35,170 nt of DNA from an uncultured Bacteroidales bacterium. GTDB lineage: Bacteria; Bacteroidota; Bacteroidia; Bacteroidales; Bacteroidaceae. The translations under genes and the position numbers were made by a program. The notes beneath the pieces were generated by a model. That model saw nothing but the letters and a program-made list of their open reading frames with translations. It did not search any database and was not told the origin of the DNA. The DNA lies in the NCBI GenBank assembly GCA_902799985.1, contig CADCCR010000052.1, forward strand, positions 1 through 35,170. The letters are read 5' to 3'. Shown here piece after piece: positions 17,147 through 24,683 of this stretch. Numbering within the stretch: the stretch's first letter is position 1; each line of letters begins with the position of its first letter.

Positions 17147-18271
17147 ATGAAGATATTCTTCACCGATAACCGGCTCGGAGGACTCCTGGGCTTTCGCATC
17201 GACATCATCCGACACCTCGCCGACGCCGGACACGACGTCTGCCTCCTCGTGCCCCCTGCCACCGACAGCTGGGACAAAGTGGGAGAGCAGGTCCCCGCGG
17301 GCGTACGCGTCCTGGAAATCAACATGCAGCCCTCCGGCACCAACCCCCTGCGCGACCTGCTGCTCCTGGCCGATTATCTGCGCATCTACCGCAGGGAACG
17401 CCCCGACGTCGTCTTCAACTACACCATAAAGCCCAACATATACAGCAGCATAGCAGCCAAGATGTGCGGCAGCCGCGTGTACTGCATGCTGGCCGGATTG
17501 GGCTACATGTTCGAAGGCTCCGGACCACTGAAAGCCATCGGCCTCTGCCTCTACAAATACGGACTCAGCAAAGCCGACAGAGTCATGGTGCTCAACCGCA
17601 TGAACTACCGCCTCATGCTCGCCGGCAGGATGACCAGCCCCTCCAAGCTCCTGCTCATGGAGGGAGGCGAAGGCGTCAACCTGCAGCGCTATGCCTACAA
17701 GCCAGCCGACTACAGCCGCGGGACAACCTTCCTGATGGTCTCCCGAATACTCTACGACAAAGGCTACTCCGAATACATCGAGGCCGCACGAATCGTCAAG
17801 ACGCGCCACCCCGACACACGCTTCGAGCTCCTCGGCCCCCTGGCCTACGACAGTCCCATGGGAGTGCCGCAGGCCGTGTTCGAGAGGGACCGGCAGCAGG
17901 GCATCGTCCGATACCTCGGAGTCGCACCCATCGTCTGCGACATCGTCAGCAGGGCCGACATCGTCATCGTAGTGCCCAGCAAATATGGCGAGGGACTGAA
18001 CCGCTCGCTCATGGAAGCCTGCGCCATTGGCCGACCCATCATCACCACCAACATACCGGGATGTCGGGAGACCGTCGAGGACGGGGCAAACGGATACCTC
18101 GTCCCAAAAGGAGATGTACAGTCTTTGGTCAGTGCCATGGAACGTTTCATCGAACTTAGTGAACAGGAGAAGTGCGCTATGGCCCGACACAGTCATGAAA
18201 TAGCAACGGACAAGTTTGATATAAAGAAAGTCATTAAGATATACGATGAACTATTGGCTGAGGGGGATTGA
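17147..18271 (+). CDS. GT4 glycosyltransferase (GT-B fold)
   Basis: This 374-residue protein has a GT-B layout. The N-terminal domain starts MKIFFTDNRLGGLLGFRIDI, with FNYTIKPNIYSSIAAKMCG and MLAGLGYMFEG in the acceptor half. The C-terminal domain has TFLMVSRILYDKGYSEYIEAA, and the EX7E nucleotide-sugar motif at E282...E290 (EGLNRSLME), followed by ACAIGRPIITTNIPGCRETV. It resembles WcfI/galacturonosyl-type transferases of capsule loci. It is the last gene of the locus. Its stop codon lies within the first unit of a 7-bp repeat array that also encodes the end of the convergent regulator gene. Confidence 0.9.
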   Translation: MKIFFTDNRLGGLLGFRIDIIRHLADAGHDVCLLVPPATDSWDKVGEQVPAGVRVLEINMQPSGTNPLRDLLLLADYLRIYRRERPDVVFNYTIKPNIYSSIAAKMCGSRVYCMLAGLGYMFEGSGPLKAIGLCLYKYGLSKADRVMVLNRMNYRLMLAGRMTSPSKLLLMEGGEGVNLQRYAYKPADYSRGTTFLMVSRILYDKGYSEYIEAARIVKTRHPDTRFELLGPLAYDSPMGVPQAVFERDRQQGIVRYLGVAPIVCDIVSRADIVIVVPSKYGEGLNRSLMEACAIGRPIITTNIPGCRETVEDGANGYLVPKGDVQSLVSAMERFIELSEQEKCAMARHSHEIATDKFDIKKVIKIYDELLAEGD

Positions 18272-18320
18272 GGATTGGGGATTGAGGATTGGGGATTGAG
18301 GATTATGAATTATGAATTAA
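18265..18320. repeat. Heptamer array between convergent genes
   Basis: Eight successive 7-bp units run from GGATTGA through alternating GGATTGG/GGATTGA to GGATTAT, GAATTAT and GAATTAA. The array supplies the stop of the GT4 gene (plus strand) and the last codons and stop of the regulator gene (minus strand). Confidence 0.75.
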
Positions 18321-20051
18321 GGAAAGCAGGTCGCCGCAGATTTCTTCTGCGCGTTTGACGCGGTTCCAGACGGTCTGTATCTTCGCATCCATCACCCGAC
18401 CTATCTGTACGGGCTTCAAGCCTATCTTCAGCAGGCAAATCGTGTAGAGCAGTGGCTCGCGCAGACCGCCGTGCATCCGTTCCTGTACCGTCGCCAGGAA
18501 CCCTGGATATAGAGTTTCTATCGCTACCATCAGTTCCTTCCATGAATTGGGCTTCAACATGGCCTTGCCCTGACTGACCTTGCGGAAATAGTCGATGATG
18601 TCCTCCGCCTTTTCCGTAGAATTGTTCAGGAGGGCAATACGCGTCAGTTCCCTGTTGACCTTCGTGCTTTGCTCCAAGTCGCTCAGGGTATGTTCAAACT
18701 GGACTTTCGATGCCTCTATCTTCTGTTCCGCATCGTTCAGCAGGAAGGCCAGACGGTCTATCTCCTGCTTCCTCTGCTCAAGTTCCTGTGTCCTTTGCTG
18801 TATCTCTTCCTTTCTGGATTTGAGCAACTTGTCCTTGCCGATGATTTCCTCCATGAACTTCTTCCGCTTGTGGCTGTAGAATGCCAGCAGCCCCATCACG
18901 ATGCTTATCAGGGCGAGGCCTGCCGTGACGGAGACGAAGATGATGTGCTCATCCCTTCGCAAGATGGCTTCTTCTGCCTCTTTGTCGCGATGATAGATGT
19001 ACTCGTCCCTTGCCCGCTGTGTCTGCTCGAAGGCACGCTGAGCGATGATGCTGTCATTGGTTTCATACAGGCGGCATCCCCATTGCGTAGCTGGCAGAAG
19101 TTCCCCCTTCTGCATATAGCATCGTTGCAGTCCGGCAGAGGCTTCATACCTTCCGACGATGCTTTTCTCCTTGTCGTAATAGGATCTGTAATGACGAATT
19201 GCCGAGTCCGTATTGCCCATATGTTCAAGATACCTGGCCAGGCAAATCTCATAGTTGTGAGGCCGCTGGCTTTTAGGCAACTGCTTTAGTTGCTGCAACA
19301 GGGTGTCAATCTTCTCGTAGTGATTGTAGTCGGAATAGATGGCCATCATATACGACAGGAAACGGCCATACTTTAGCGGGAAGCCCTCTGCATGGATAAC
19401 CCTGTATGCCTGGTCGCAATACTGGAGGCAATGGAGGGTGTCGTTCAGATGATGATATGCCGATGCTGCATCCATCAGATAGCATCCCAGGTTCTGTCTG
19501 CTTCCGCCTTTTGCCAGCTCCACAGCCTGTAGAGCCATGCTGAGTTCCTCTTCGTAGATGAGCCCGAGCATGTAGATGTATCTCAACTGCGAAAGGCTGT
19601 TCTGCCATATCAGCGTGTCTGCCTCTTTGCTATGCCTTGCGATATCCACAGCAGTGAGGAAATGGCTCATGGCTCGTGGATAGTCTTTCAGGTCGCGATA
19701 GGCACTGCCCATGTAGTAGTAGGCGCGTTCTTTATCAATGGCATCCTGCCGCCCAGCGAAGTAGTTTAGGACTTGCCTTGCAGAATCAGGCGAAGAGGCA
19801 ATGACATCGCATTTGTCGCGCAGACGAATCATCAGCAGATTGTACTTCTGCCGGACATACTCCGGGGCGTTCCTGACAGAATCCTTTAGCCTCTCAGCAC
19901 GCTTTTGAGCCTCTGGCAAGGAGGTCTCGCATTGCTGCCACGTCTCCTCGATGCTTCCCAACAACTGCTGCCCATTGTCATTCCCTCTGCAAGAGATGAA
20001 CAACCCCAGCAGACACAACGCTGCCACAAAACAGATAATTCTCTTTTTCAT
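18303..20051 (-). CDS. Membrane-anchored TPR/coiled-coil regulator with C-terminal HTH
   Basis: The start is placed at 20051 (MKKRIICFVAALCLLGLFISC), not at the longer frame from 20276, because a promoter lies between them and the signal sequence begins here. The 582-residue protein has a lipobox cysteine at C21 and TPR-like helices at about 90-340. A membrane segment follows at about 370-392, a coiled coil at about 396-470, and a helix-turn-helix-like end at about 533-570 (LLYTICLLKIGLKPVQIGRVMDAKIQTVWNRVKRA). This layout is common in Bacteroidota and suggests a one-protein sensor with the TPR part in the periplasm and the DNA-binding part in the cytoplasm. It diverges from the LRR gene; both promoters have the same upstream motif pair, so it may control itself and its neighbour (inference). 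Confidence 0.75.
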   Translation of the reverse strand: MKKRIICFVAALCLLGLFISCRGNDNGQQLLGSIEETWQQCETSLPEAQKRAERLKDSVRNAPEYVRQKYNLLMIRLRDKCDVIASSPDSARQVLNYFAGRQDAIDKERAYYYMGSAYRDLKDYPRAMSHFLTAVDIARHSKEADTLIWQNSLSQLRYIYMLGLIYEEELSMALQAVELAKGGSRQNLGCYLMDAASAYHHLNDTLHCLQYCDQAYRVIHAEGFPLKYGRFLSYMMAIYSDYNHYEKIDTLLQQLKQLPKSQRPHNYEICLARYLEHMGNTDSAIRHYRSYYDKEKSIVGRYEASAGLQRCYMQKGELLPATQWGCRLYETNDSIIAQRAFEQTQRARDEYIYHRDKEAEEAILRRDEHIIFVSVTAGLALISIVMGLLAFYSHKRKKFMEEIIGKDKLLKSRKEEIQQRTQELEQRKQEIDRLAFLLNDAEQKIEASKVQFEHTLSDLEQSTKVNRELTRIALLNNSTEKAEDIIDYFRKVSQGKAMLKPNSWKELMVAIETLYPGFLATVQERMHGGLREPLLYTICLLKIGLKPVQIGRVMDAKIQTVWNRVKRAEEICGDLLSLIHNS

Positions 20052-20116
20052 ACTTCTTTCTTCAAACAACGGATTGAACGGATTTGACGGATTTACTTTC
20101 CCGTTGCTTTCCGCTG

Positions 20117-20173
20117 CAAAGTTACACCTTTTATACAAGACGAGCAAACAAATCCACTCCCAACAACTCCCAA
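20117..20173 (-). promoter_or_regulatory. Regulator promoter with tandem TTGGGAGT operator
   Basis: On the minus strand: TTGGGAGT (20173-20166), 2 bp, TTGGGAGT (20163-20156), 7 bp, TTTG (20148-20145), 20 bp, TAACTTTG (20124-20117). The core promoter is a very good Bacteroidota match. The tandem octamers have a 10-bp period, so both face one side of the helix, directly upstream of -33, as expected for an activator site. Confidence 0.75.
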
Positions 20174-20235
20174 ATATGTTGCCCGACATATAAAACCTAA
20201 TCAACGAATACTCAGCACTAAATTTTTTTCGCGAA

Positions 20236-20292
20236 TTGGGAGTGGTTGGGAGTGAATTTATTTGGAGGAAATGCAAGAACCGCTTAACTTTG
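20236..20292 (+). promoter_or_regulatory. LRR gene promoter with the same tandem TTGGGAGT operator
   Basis: TTGGGAGT (20236-20243), 2 bp, TTGGGAGT (20246-20253), 7 bp, TTTG (20261-20264), 20 bp, TAACTTTG (20285-20292). Every spacing equals that of the divergent promoter at 20117-20173. The ATG of the LRR gene is 36 bp further on. Confidence 0.8.
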
Positions 20293-20327
20293 CACCCAGA
20301 TTAGTTTACTTTTAAAACTATAATGCT

Positions 20328-21206
20328 ATGAAAAAGTTATTTTCCTTTATCTTTTTGGCACTGCTGCCGATGGTGGCAAGTGCAACTGTCTATGATGCTT
20401 ATGTTAACGGTATCTATTACAACCTTTCGGAAAATGAAGCGTACGTGTCCTACAAGGAATATGATTCCTACGCTAACCAATGCGTACCTGCCTACAGGGG
20501 GAATGTCGTCGTGCCTGCTTCCATCACATACAATGGCAAGACCTACAGCGTGACAAGAATAGGCGGTCATGCTTTTGCTGACTGTAAAGACCTGAAATCT
20601 GTCACCATACCTGAGAGCGTGACGAGCATTGGCTATGATGCTTTTGCAAACTGTAGTGGCTTGACTGCCATTACTATTCCGAGCAGAGTAACATATATCG
20701 GAGAATACGCTTTCTTCAATTGTAGCAACCTGGCTTCTATTACCATTCCTGGGAGCGTGAGAACAATGGGGGTTTTTGCATTCTGTGATTGCAGTAGTCT
20801 GGCCACTGTCACTATTCTGGACGGCATATCCTACATTGACGAGTCAACCTTCAAGTCGTGCTCCAGTCTGACCACTGTCAACCTTCCGAGCAGCATCACA
20901 CGCATCTGCACCGAAGCCTTCAAAGATTGTTCCAGTTTGGCTTCCATTACTATTCCCGAGAGTGTAACAACCATTCAAAATGGCGCGTTCCGTGGTTGCA
21001 GTGCCTTGACCTCTGTCACCATCCCCGAAGGCGTTTCGGAAATCGCCAACCAGACATTTGCTGACTGTAGTGCTCTGACCACAGTCGCAATTCCAAGCAC
21101 CATGACAGCCCTTAATTCCTGCGTTTTCCAGAACTGTAGCAGTTTGTCAGACATCTATTGTTATGCAGAAAATGTCCCAGGAACAAAAGGAGAGAGACAC
21201 ATTTGA
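20328..21206 (+). CDS. BspA-type leucine-rich repeat surface protein, N-terminal fragment (frameshifted)
   Basis: This frame has a signal peptide (about 1-19, ending ASA) and then at least seven LRR_5/BspA repeats of about 23 residues with the pattern AFxxCSxLxxxTIPxSVTxIG. It breaks at a short A-run near 21182-21186: the frame ends in KGERHI, while the next frame continues ERDTFDDTPIATAALHVP. A nearly identical passage (ADNVPETEELAFESTPIASARLEVP) occurs intact further along the downstream frame, which shows how the two parts should join. BspA-like proteins are surface adhesins in oral and gut Bacteroidota. The break is a net +1; a sequence error, a mutation or slippage are all possible. Confidence 0.85.
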   Translation: MKKLFSFIFLALLPMVASATVYDAYVNGIYYNLSENEAYVSYKEYDSYANQCVPAYRGNVVVPASITYNGKTYSVTRIGGHAFADCKDLKSVTIPESVTSIGYDAFANCSGLTAITIPSRVTYIGEYAFFNCSNLASITIPGSVRTMGVFAFCDCSSLATVTILDGISYIDESTFKSCSSLTTVNLPSSITRICTEAFKDCSSLASITIPESVTTIQNGAFRGCSALTSVTIPEGVSEIANQTFADCSALTTVAIPSTMTALNSCVFQNCSSLSDIYCYAENVPGTKGERHI

Positions 21207-23976
21207 CGACACCCCCATCGCCACAGCCGCACTCCATGTTCCTATGGCTTCCTTAACAGCTTACCGCTCGACTGCACCTTGGAATGGCTTCGGCTCGGTT
21301 GTGTCTGTTGATGCTCCTCCCTCCAATATCATCTACTTTGCCGATGCCAATGTCAAGGCACTCTGTGTTGCCAACTGGGACACGGACAGCGACGGAGAGT
21401 TGAGCGAGGCCGAGGCTGCGGTTGTAACAGACTTGGGCGAAGTGTTCAAAGGGAATACGGCAATCACCGCGTTTGATGAATTGTGGTACTTCACGGGATT
21501 GACATCCATCAGGGATGAGGCTTTCCGTGAATGCGATGGCCTGACCTCTGTCATTATCCCCGAAAATGTGACAAACATTGGTTCGTCAGCCTTCAGTTTT
21601 TCCGGCTTGACCACTGTCACCATTCCTAATAGTGTGACAAACATCGAATCCAATGCCTTCTATGGATGCGAAAGCCTGACTTCTGCCACCATTTCTAACA
21701 ATGTGACGTGCATCAACAGCGGAGTTTTTGGTGGCTGCACCGCTTTGACATCAATCACTCTTCCCGAAGGTATTCAGGAAATCGGCACTGGGGCATTTGG
21801 CAGTTGCAATGCCCTGACCACCGTTGTAATTCCGAGTTCTGTAACTTCCATCGGTTCCTACGCTTTCCAGGCTTGCAGCAGTCTGGCAACAATCCAATGC
21901 TATGCAGATAATGTGCCGGAAACAGAAGAACTCGCTTTTGAAAGTACACCTATCGCCTCTGCCAGACTTGAGGTGCCGGCAGGTTCTAAGGATTTGTACA
22001 AAACGACTCTGCCTTGGAGCGGTTTCGAGAACATTTGGGCACTAACAATAAAGGTTAACGAGACGACCTTCCCCGATATGAACTTCCGCAGATGGTTACA
22101 CGACACGTCGTTTGGCTATGACTATAGGTTGAAGGAAGAAGAATTAATTGGTGTGGAGAGCATCAAAATAGGAAACTATGGCATTAAGAATTTGACAGGT
22201 ATAGAGTTTTTCCCCGACCTGAAGAGTCTGGATTGCTCCCACAATAAGCTGACTGCGCTTGACCTGTCGGAATGTCCAGGGCTTGAGACAGTAAACTGCG
22301 CATTTAACAATCTTGCTTCGCTCAATATCTCGAAGAATACCTTGTTGACATCGCTGGATTGTTCCCGGAATAGTCCATTGACTGAACTGGATGTGTCGCA
22401 GAACACCGCACTGACATCGCTTGAATGTTCTTATTGCGCCCTGACCATGCTGGATGTGTCGCAGAATACCGCACTGACATCACTGAGCTGTAGAAGTAAC
22501 AAAATGACCATGCTGGACATGTCGCCGAATACCAATCTGACATCGTTGAACTGTGGGGCTAACAAAAGTTTGACCATGCTGAACGTGTCGCAAAATGCTG
22601 CGCTGAAATCGCTGAGCTGTGAATCGAGCAATCTCTCTGAACTATATTTGCCAAAAGGCACGACATTGACATCGTTGAGCTGTCGCAACAACAAACTGAC
22701 GACGCTTGACGTTTCGGGACTTTCTGCACTGCCTTCTTTAAACTGCAATAATAATGCATTAACTTCTATAGACATGTCGGGCTGTACTGCCCTGAAATCC
22801 CTGGACTGCTCTCAGAATAATATGACGACACTTAACATTATAGGGAATCCTGGACTGACTTACATAAACTGTTCAAGTAACAAGCTAACCTCTTTAGATA
22901 TGTCTGGCTGGACAGCACTGACATCATTGAACTGCGGCTCCAACCAGCTGACAGCATTAGATGTGTCGAAGAATACTGCCCTGACAACGCTACAGTGTGG
23001 CTCCAACCAGCTGACATCGCTGAGCTTGTCGAATAACACCGCTCTGTATAGGCTGGAATGTAACAATAACAAATTGACGCGGCTTGATGTGTCGCAATGC
23101 GCCAATCTTCATGCGCTCTATTGCCAGCGGAATCAGATTAAGGATGCCGCCATGGATGCACTGGTGGAGAGTTTGCCGGACTTAACCGGAGACTTGTTTG
23201 TTATTTCCACAGAAGAGGACTGGCCAAGGGAGCAAAACGTGATAACCACCACACAGGTGGCGGCTGCCAACGCGAAGGGCTGGCAAACATACAGCTACGT
23301 CTATGCTTGGGATTTTGACGATTTGAGTCGCTACACTTGGGAGAAATACGCTGGCAGCAGGCCGAATACGGTTGTCGCCTACACCGCAGGAAAAATGGCA
23401 ACAATCATCCTGCCAACGGCACCCGATGCCAGCAAAGGATGGTACTACAGGCTTGACCGCTGCGAGGCGAACAGGATTATCTTCGAGCAGGAGCTACAGC
23501 CCCAAGCACGTACGCCTTACGTCATTGTGCCAAAGGAGGACTTCACCATCGACCTCGGCGAATTTGACTTGTCGGGATTGAGCAGTGATACTGTTTCCGT
23601 CAAAGGCATTCACTTCATCGGCTCGTACATTAGCAGAGTGCTCCCCGCCTTTACGGTAGGGGAAGGATATTTCTATATTGACATCATCGACGCTACACCC
23701 GACTGCCTGATAGCCGAATTTGGCACAGGGAAGTCTGTCGTTGGCGCTCTGCGTGGCTATCTGATAGTGCATTGGGACGACCCCTACAACCCTGGCGGCA
23801 CAAAGGGCCCACAGGAAAAGATGCAGATAGTGCTGAAAGACGATCCAGATGGAAGCCTCACCCCTGCCCCCTCTCCGAGGAGAGGGGAAATCTACGACCT
23901 CAGCGGCAGGAAAATTGTAAATAGTAAATTACCTCGAGGGATTTATATACAGAATGGCAGGAAATTCGTGAAGTAA
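21163..23976 (+). CDS. BspA-type leucine-rich repeat surface protein, C-terminal part
   Basis: The given ATG is probably not a true start; the frame continues the gene from 20328 (joined length about 1215 residues). In order it holds the end of the first LRR block, an EF-hand-like loop (DTDSDGELSEAE), a second BspA LRR block, then about a dozen shorter repeats of the form ALTSLxCxxNxLTxLDVSxNT, of internalin-like type. A non-repeat beta region follows. The end reads SLTPAPSPRRGE (from a palindromic element), then IYDLSGRKIVNSK, then RGIYIQNGRKFVK, a C-terminal module seen on many secreted Bacteroidota proteins, possibly for type IX secretion. The IVNSK residues are themselves encoded by GTAAATA/GTAAATT heptamers. 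Confidence 0.85.
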   Translation: MQKMSQEQKERDTFDDTPIATAALHVPMASLTAYRSTAPWNGFGSVVSVDAPPSNIIYFADANVKALCVANWDTDSDGELSEAEAAVVTDLGEVFKGNTAITAFDELWYFTGLTSIRDEAFRECDGLTSVIIPENVTNIGSSAFSFSGLTTVTIPNSVTNIESNAFYGCESLTSATISNNVTCINSGVFGGCTALTSITLPEGIQEIGTGAFGSCNALTTVVIPSSVTSIGSYAFQACSSLATIQCYADNVPETEELAFESTPIASARLEVPAGSKDLYKTTLPWSGFENIWALTIKVNETTFPDMNFRRWLHDTSFGYDYRLKEEELIGVESIKIGNYGIKNLTGIEFFPDLKSLDCSHNKLTALDLSECPGLETVNCAFNNLASLNISKNTLLTSLDCSRNSPLTELDVSQNTALTSLECSYCALTMLDVSQNTALTSLSCRSNKMTMLDMSPNTNLTSLNCGANKSLTMLNVSQNAALKSLSCESSNLSELYLPKGTTLTSLSCRNNKLTTLDVSGLSALPSLNCNNNALTSIDMSGCTALKSLDCSQNNMTTLNIIGNPGLTYINCSSNKLTSLDMSGWTALTSLNCGSNQLTALDVSKNTALTTLQCGSNQLTSLSLSNNTALYRLECNNNKLTRLDVSQCANLHALYCQRNQIKDAAMDALVESLPDLTGDLFVISTEEDWPREQNVITTTQVAAANAKGWQTYSYVYAWDFDDLSRYTWEKYAGSRPNTVVAYTAGKMATIILPTAPDASKGWYYRLDRCEANRIIFEQELQPQARTPYVIVPKEDFTIDLGEFDLSGLSSDTVSVKGIHFIGSYISRVLPAFTVGEGYFYIDIIDATPDCLIAEFGTGKSVVGALRGYLIVHWDDPYNPGGTKGPQEKMQIVLKDDPDGSLTPAPSPRRGEIYDLSGRKIVNSKLPRGIYIQNGRKFVK
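23855..23887. repeat. GC palindrome inside the LRR gene
   Basis: CCCCTCTCC (23868-23876), GA, GGAGAGGGG (23879-23887), preceded by GCCTCACCCC. In this frame it encodes SLTPAPSPRRGE. The minus-strand SusE/F-like gene has the same element in the same frame at 29855-29888. Confidence 0.8.
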
Positions 23977-23990
23977 TAATAGAACCTTAT

Positions 23991-24157
23991 GAACATCCCT
24001 GACTAGGCCGAAGTACCAGAATCAAGACCTCAGGAAGTACGTCAGTCAGGCAAAGCTTGGATGTTCGCGCACTATACGAAAAAGGGCGCGGACAACATGG
24101 TTGTTGCCTGACGTAGGCTGTCTTGAGCCTTGGTACACTACAACCTCATCCGCGCCC
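23991..24157 (+). ncRNA. Candidate structured leader or small RNA
   Basis: This non-coding stretch can fold in two competing ways. Fold A is a long imperfect hairpin: GTACCA...CAAGAC (24013-24028) with GTCTTG...TGGTAC (24119-24135), TACGTCA/GGCAA with TTGCCTGACGTA, and TGTTCGCGC with GCGCGGACA. Fold B is two domains: GAACATCC (23991-23998) with GGATGTTC (24059-24066), plus CCCTGACT with AGTCAGG inside it; and GGGCGCGGA (24084-24092) with TCCGCGCCC (24149-24157). The last pairing overlaps the 5' arm of the terminator at 24154-24184. No clear promoter box lies directly upstream. It matches no RNA family I can name. 6S RNA was considered because of the long hairpin but not supported. Confidence 0.5.
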
Positions 24158-24189
24158 TCTTTTCAGAAAACTTGAGAAGAGGGCTTTTT
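24154..24189 (+). terminator. Strong intrinsic terminator (possible attenuator)
   Basis: GCCCTCTTTTCAG (24154-24166) pairs with CTTGAGAAGAGGGC as a stem of about 13 bp with two G-T pairs and a loop of about five bases, followed by TTTTT at 24185-24189. The next base starts an ATG (24190). A pairing of 24084-24092 with 24149-24157 would take up the 5' arm, so it could act as an antiterminator. Confidence 0.8.
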
Positions 24190-24669
24190 ATGAAATCATT
24201 CAAACTGATAATGCCTGCGCTCATGGCTGTGAGCCTGCTCGCGTTCTCTGCAACCGAAATAGACGGTATCTACGTATGGAAGGACGGCAATTATACCCGT
24301 TTCAATCTGAACGAGATTACCTTTTCCGACAATAAGATTCGCATTGCCGACACGACTATGAGCGTGGAAGCCATAGACAGCATCACCTTCACGAAGCCAA
24401 CTGATGCTCCACGTTGCGTTGGTCTGCATTGCACGTCGCATTTAAGCCCATTTCTAACATTGATTTACCACATTGCGAGCTACAGCGACACTTTCATAAC
24501 ATTCCTTCTCAAAACACGACGTTGCAACCGTCTAACTTTCCGTAATTTTGTCCTCAGTGAACATAGCGATTATTGTTTGTACAACTTTATGTTTGAGCAC
24601 TATAAAAGTACAACAATTTTCGCTAATCACCAAATTTTCAGACAACTAAATTTCGTCGAACTCACGTAA
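24190..24669 (+). CDS. Small secreted protein with a truncated or degraded C-terminus
   Basis: The ATG at 24190 is chosen over 24130 because a signal peptide begins here (MKSFKLIMPALMAVSLLAFS). The segment GIYVWKDGNYTRFNLNEITFSDN...AIDSITF is a module that usually heads much longer Bacteroidota surface proteins. After SITFTKPTD the sequence turns AT-rich and loses any recognisable pattern, and a TAATTTTG promoter-like box (24543-24550) lies inside it. The frame from about 24405 on is thus probably not true protein, and the gene looks like the head of a lost larger gene. No function is assigned. Its start touches the terminator T-run. Confidence 0.5.
   Translation: MKSFKLIMPALMAVSLLAFSATEIDGIYVWKDGNYTRFNLNEITFSDNKIRIADTTMSVEAIDSITFTKPTDAPRCVGLHCTSHLSPFLTLIYHIASYSDTFITFLLKTRRCNRLTFRNFVLSEHSDYCLYNFMFEHYKSTTIFANHQIFRQLNFVELT
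24522..24550 (+). promoter_or_regulatory. Promoter of the CotH gene pair
   Basis: TTG (24522-24524), 18 bp, TAATTTTG (24543-24550) fits the Bacteroidota pattern and lies 133 bp upstream of the first CotH start. The region between is AT-rich and contains no other obvious site. Confidence 0.45.
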
Positions 24670-24683
24670 GTTTAAGCGTTAAA

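Noticed and set aside
23991-24157. Retron msr/msd or group II intron RNA
   Set aside because: No reverse transcriptase gene lies in the window, and no intron domain V motif was seen.
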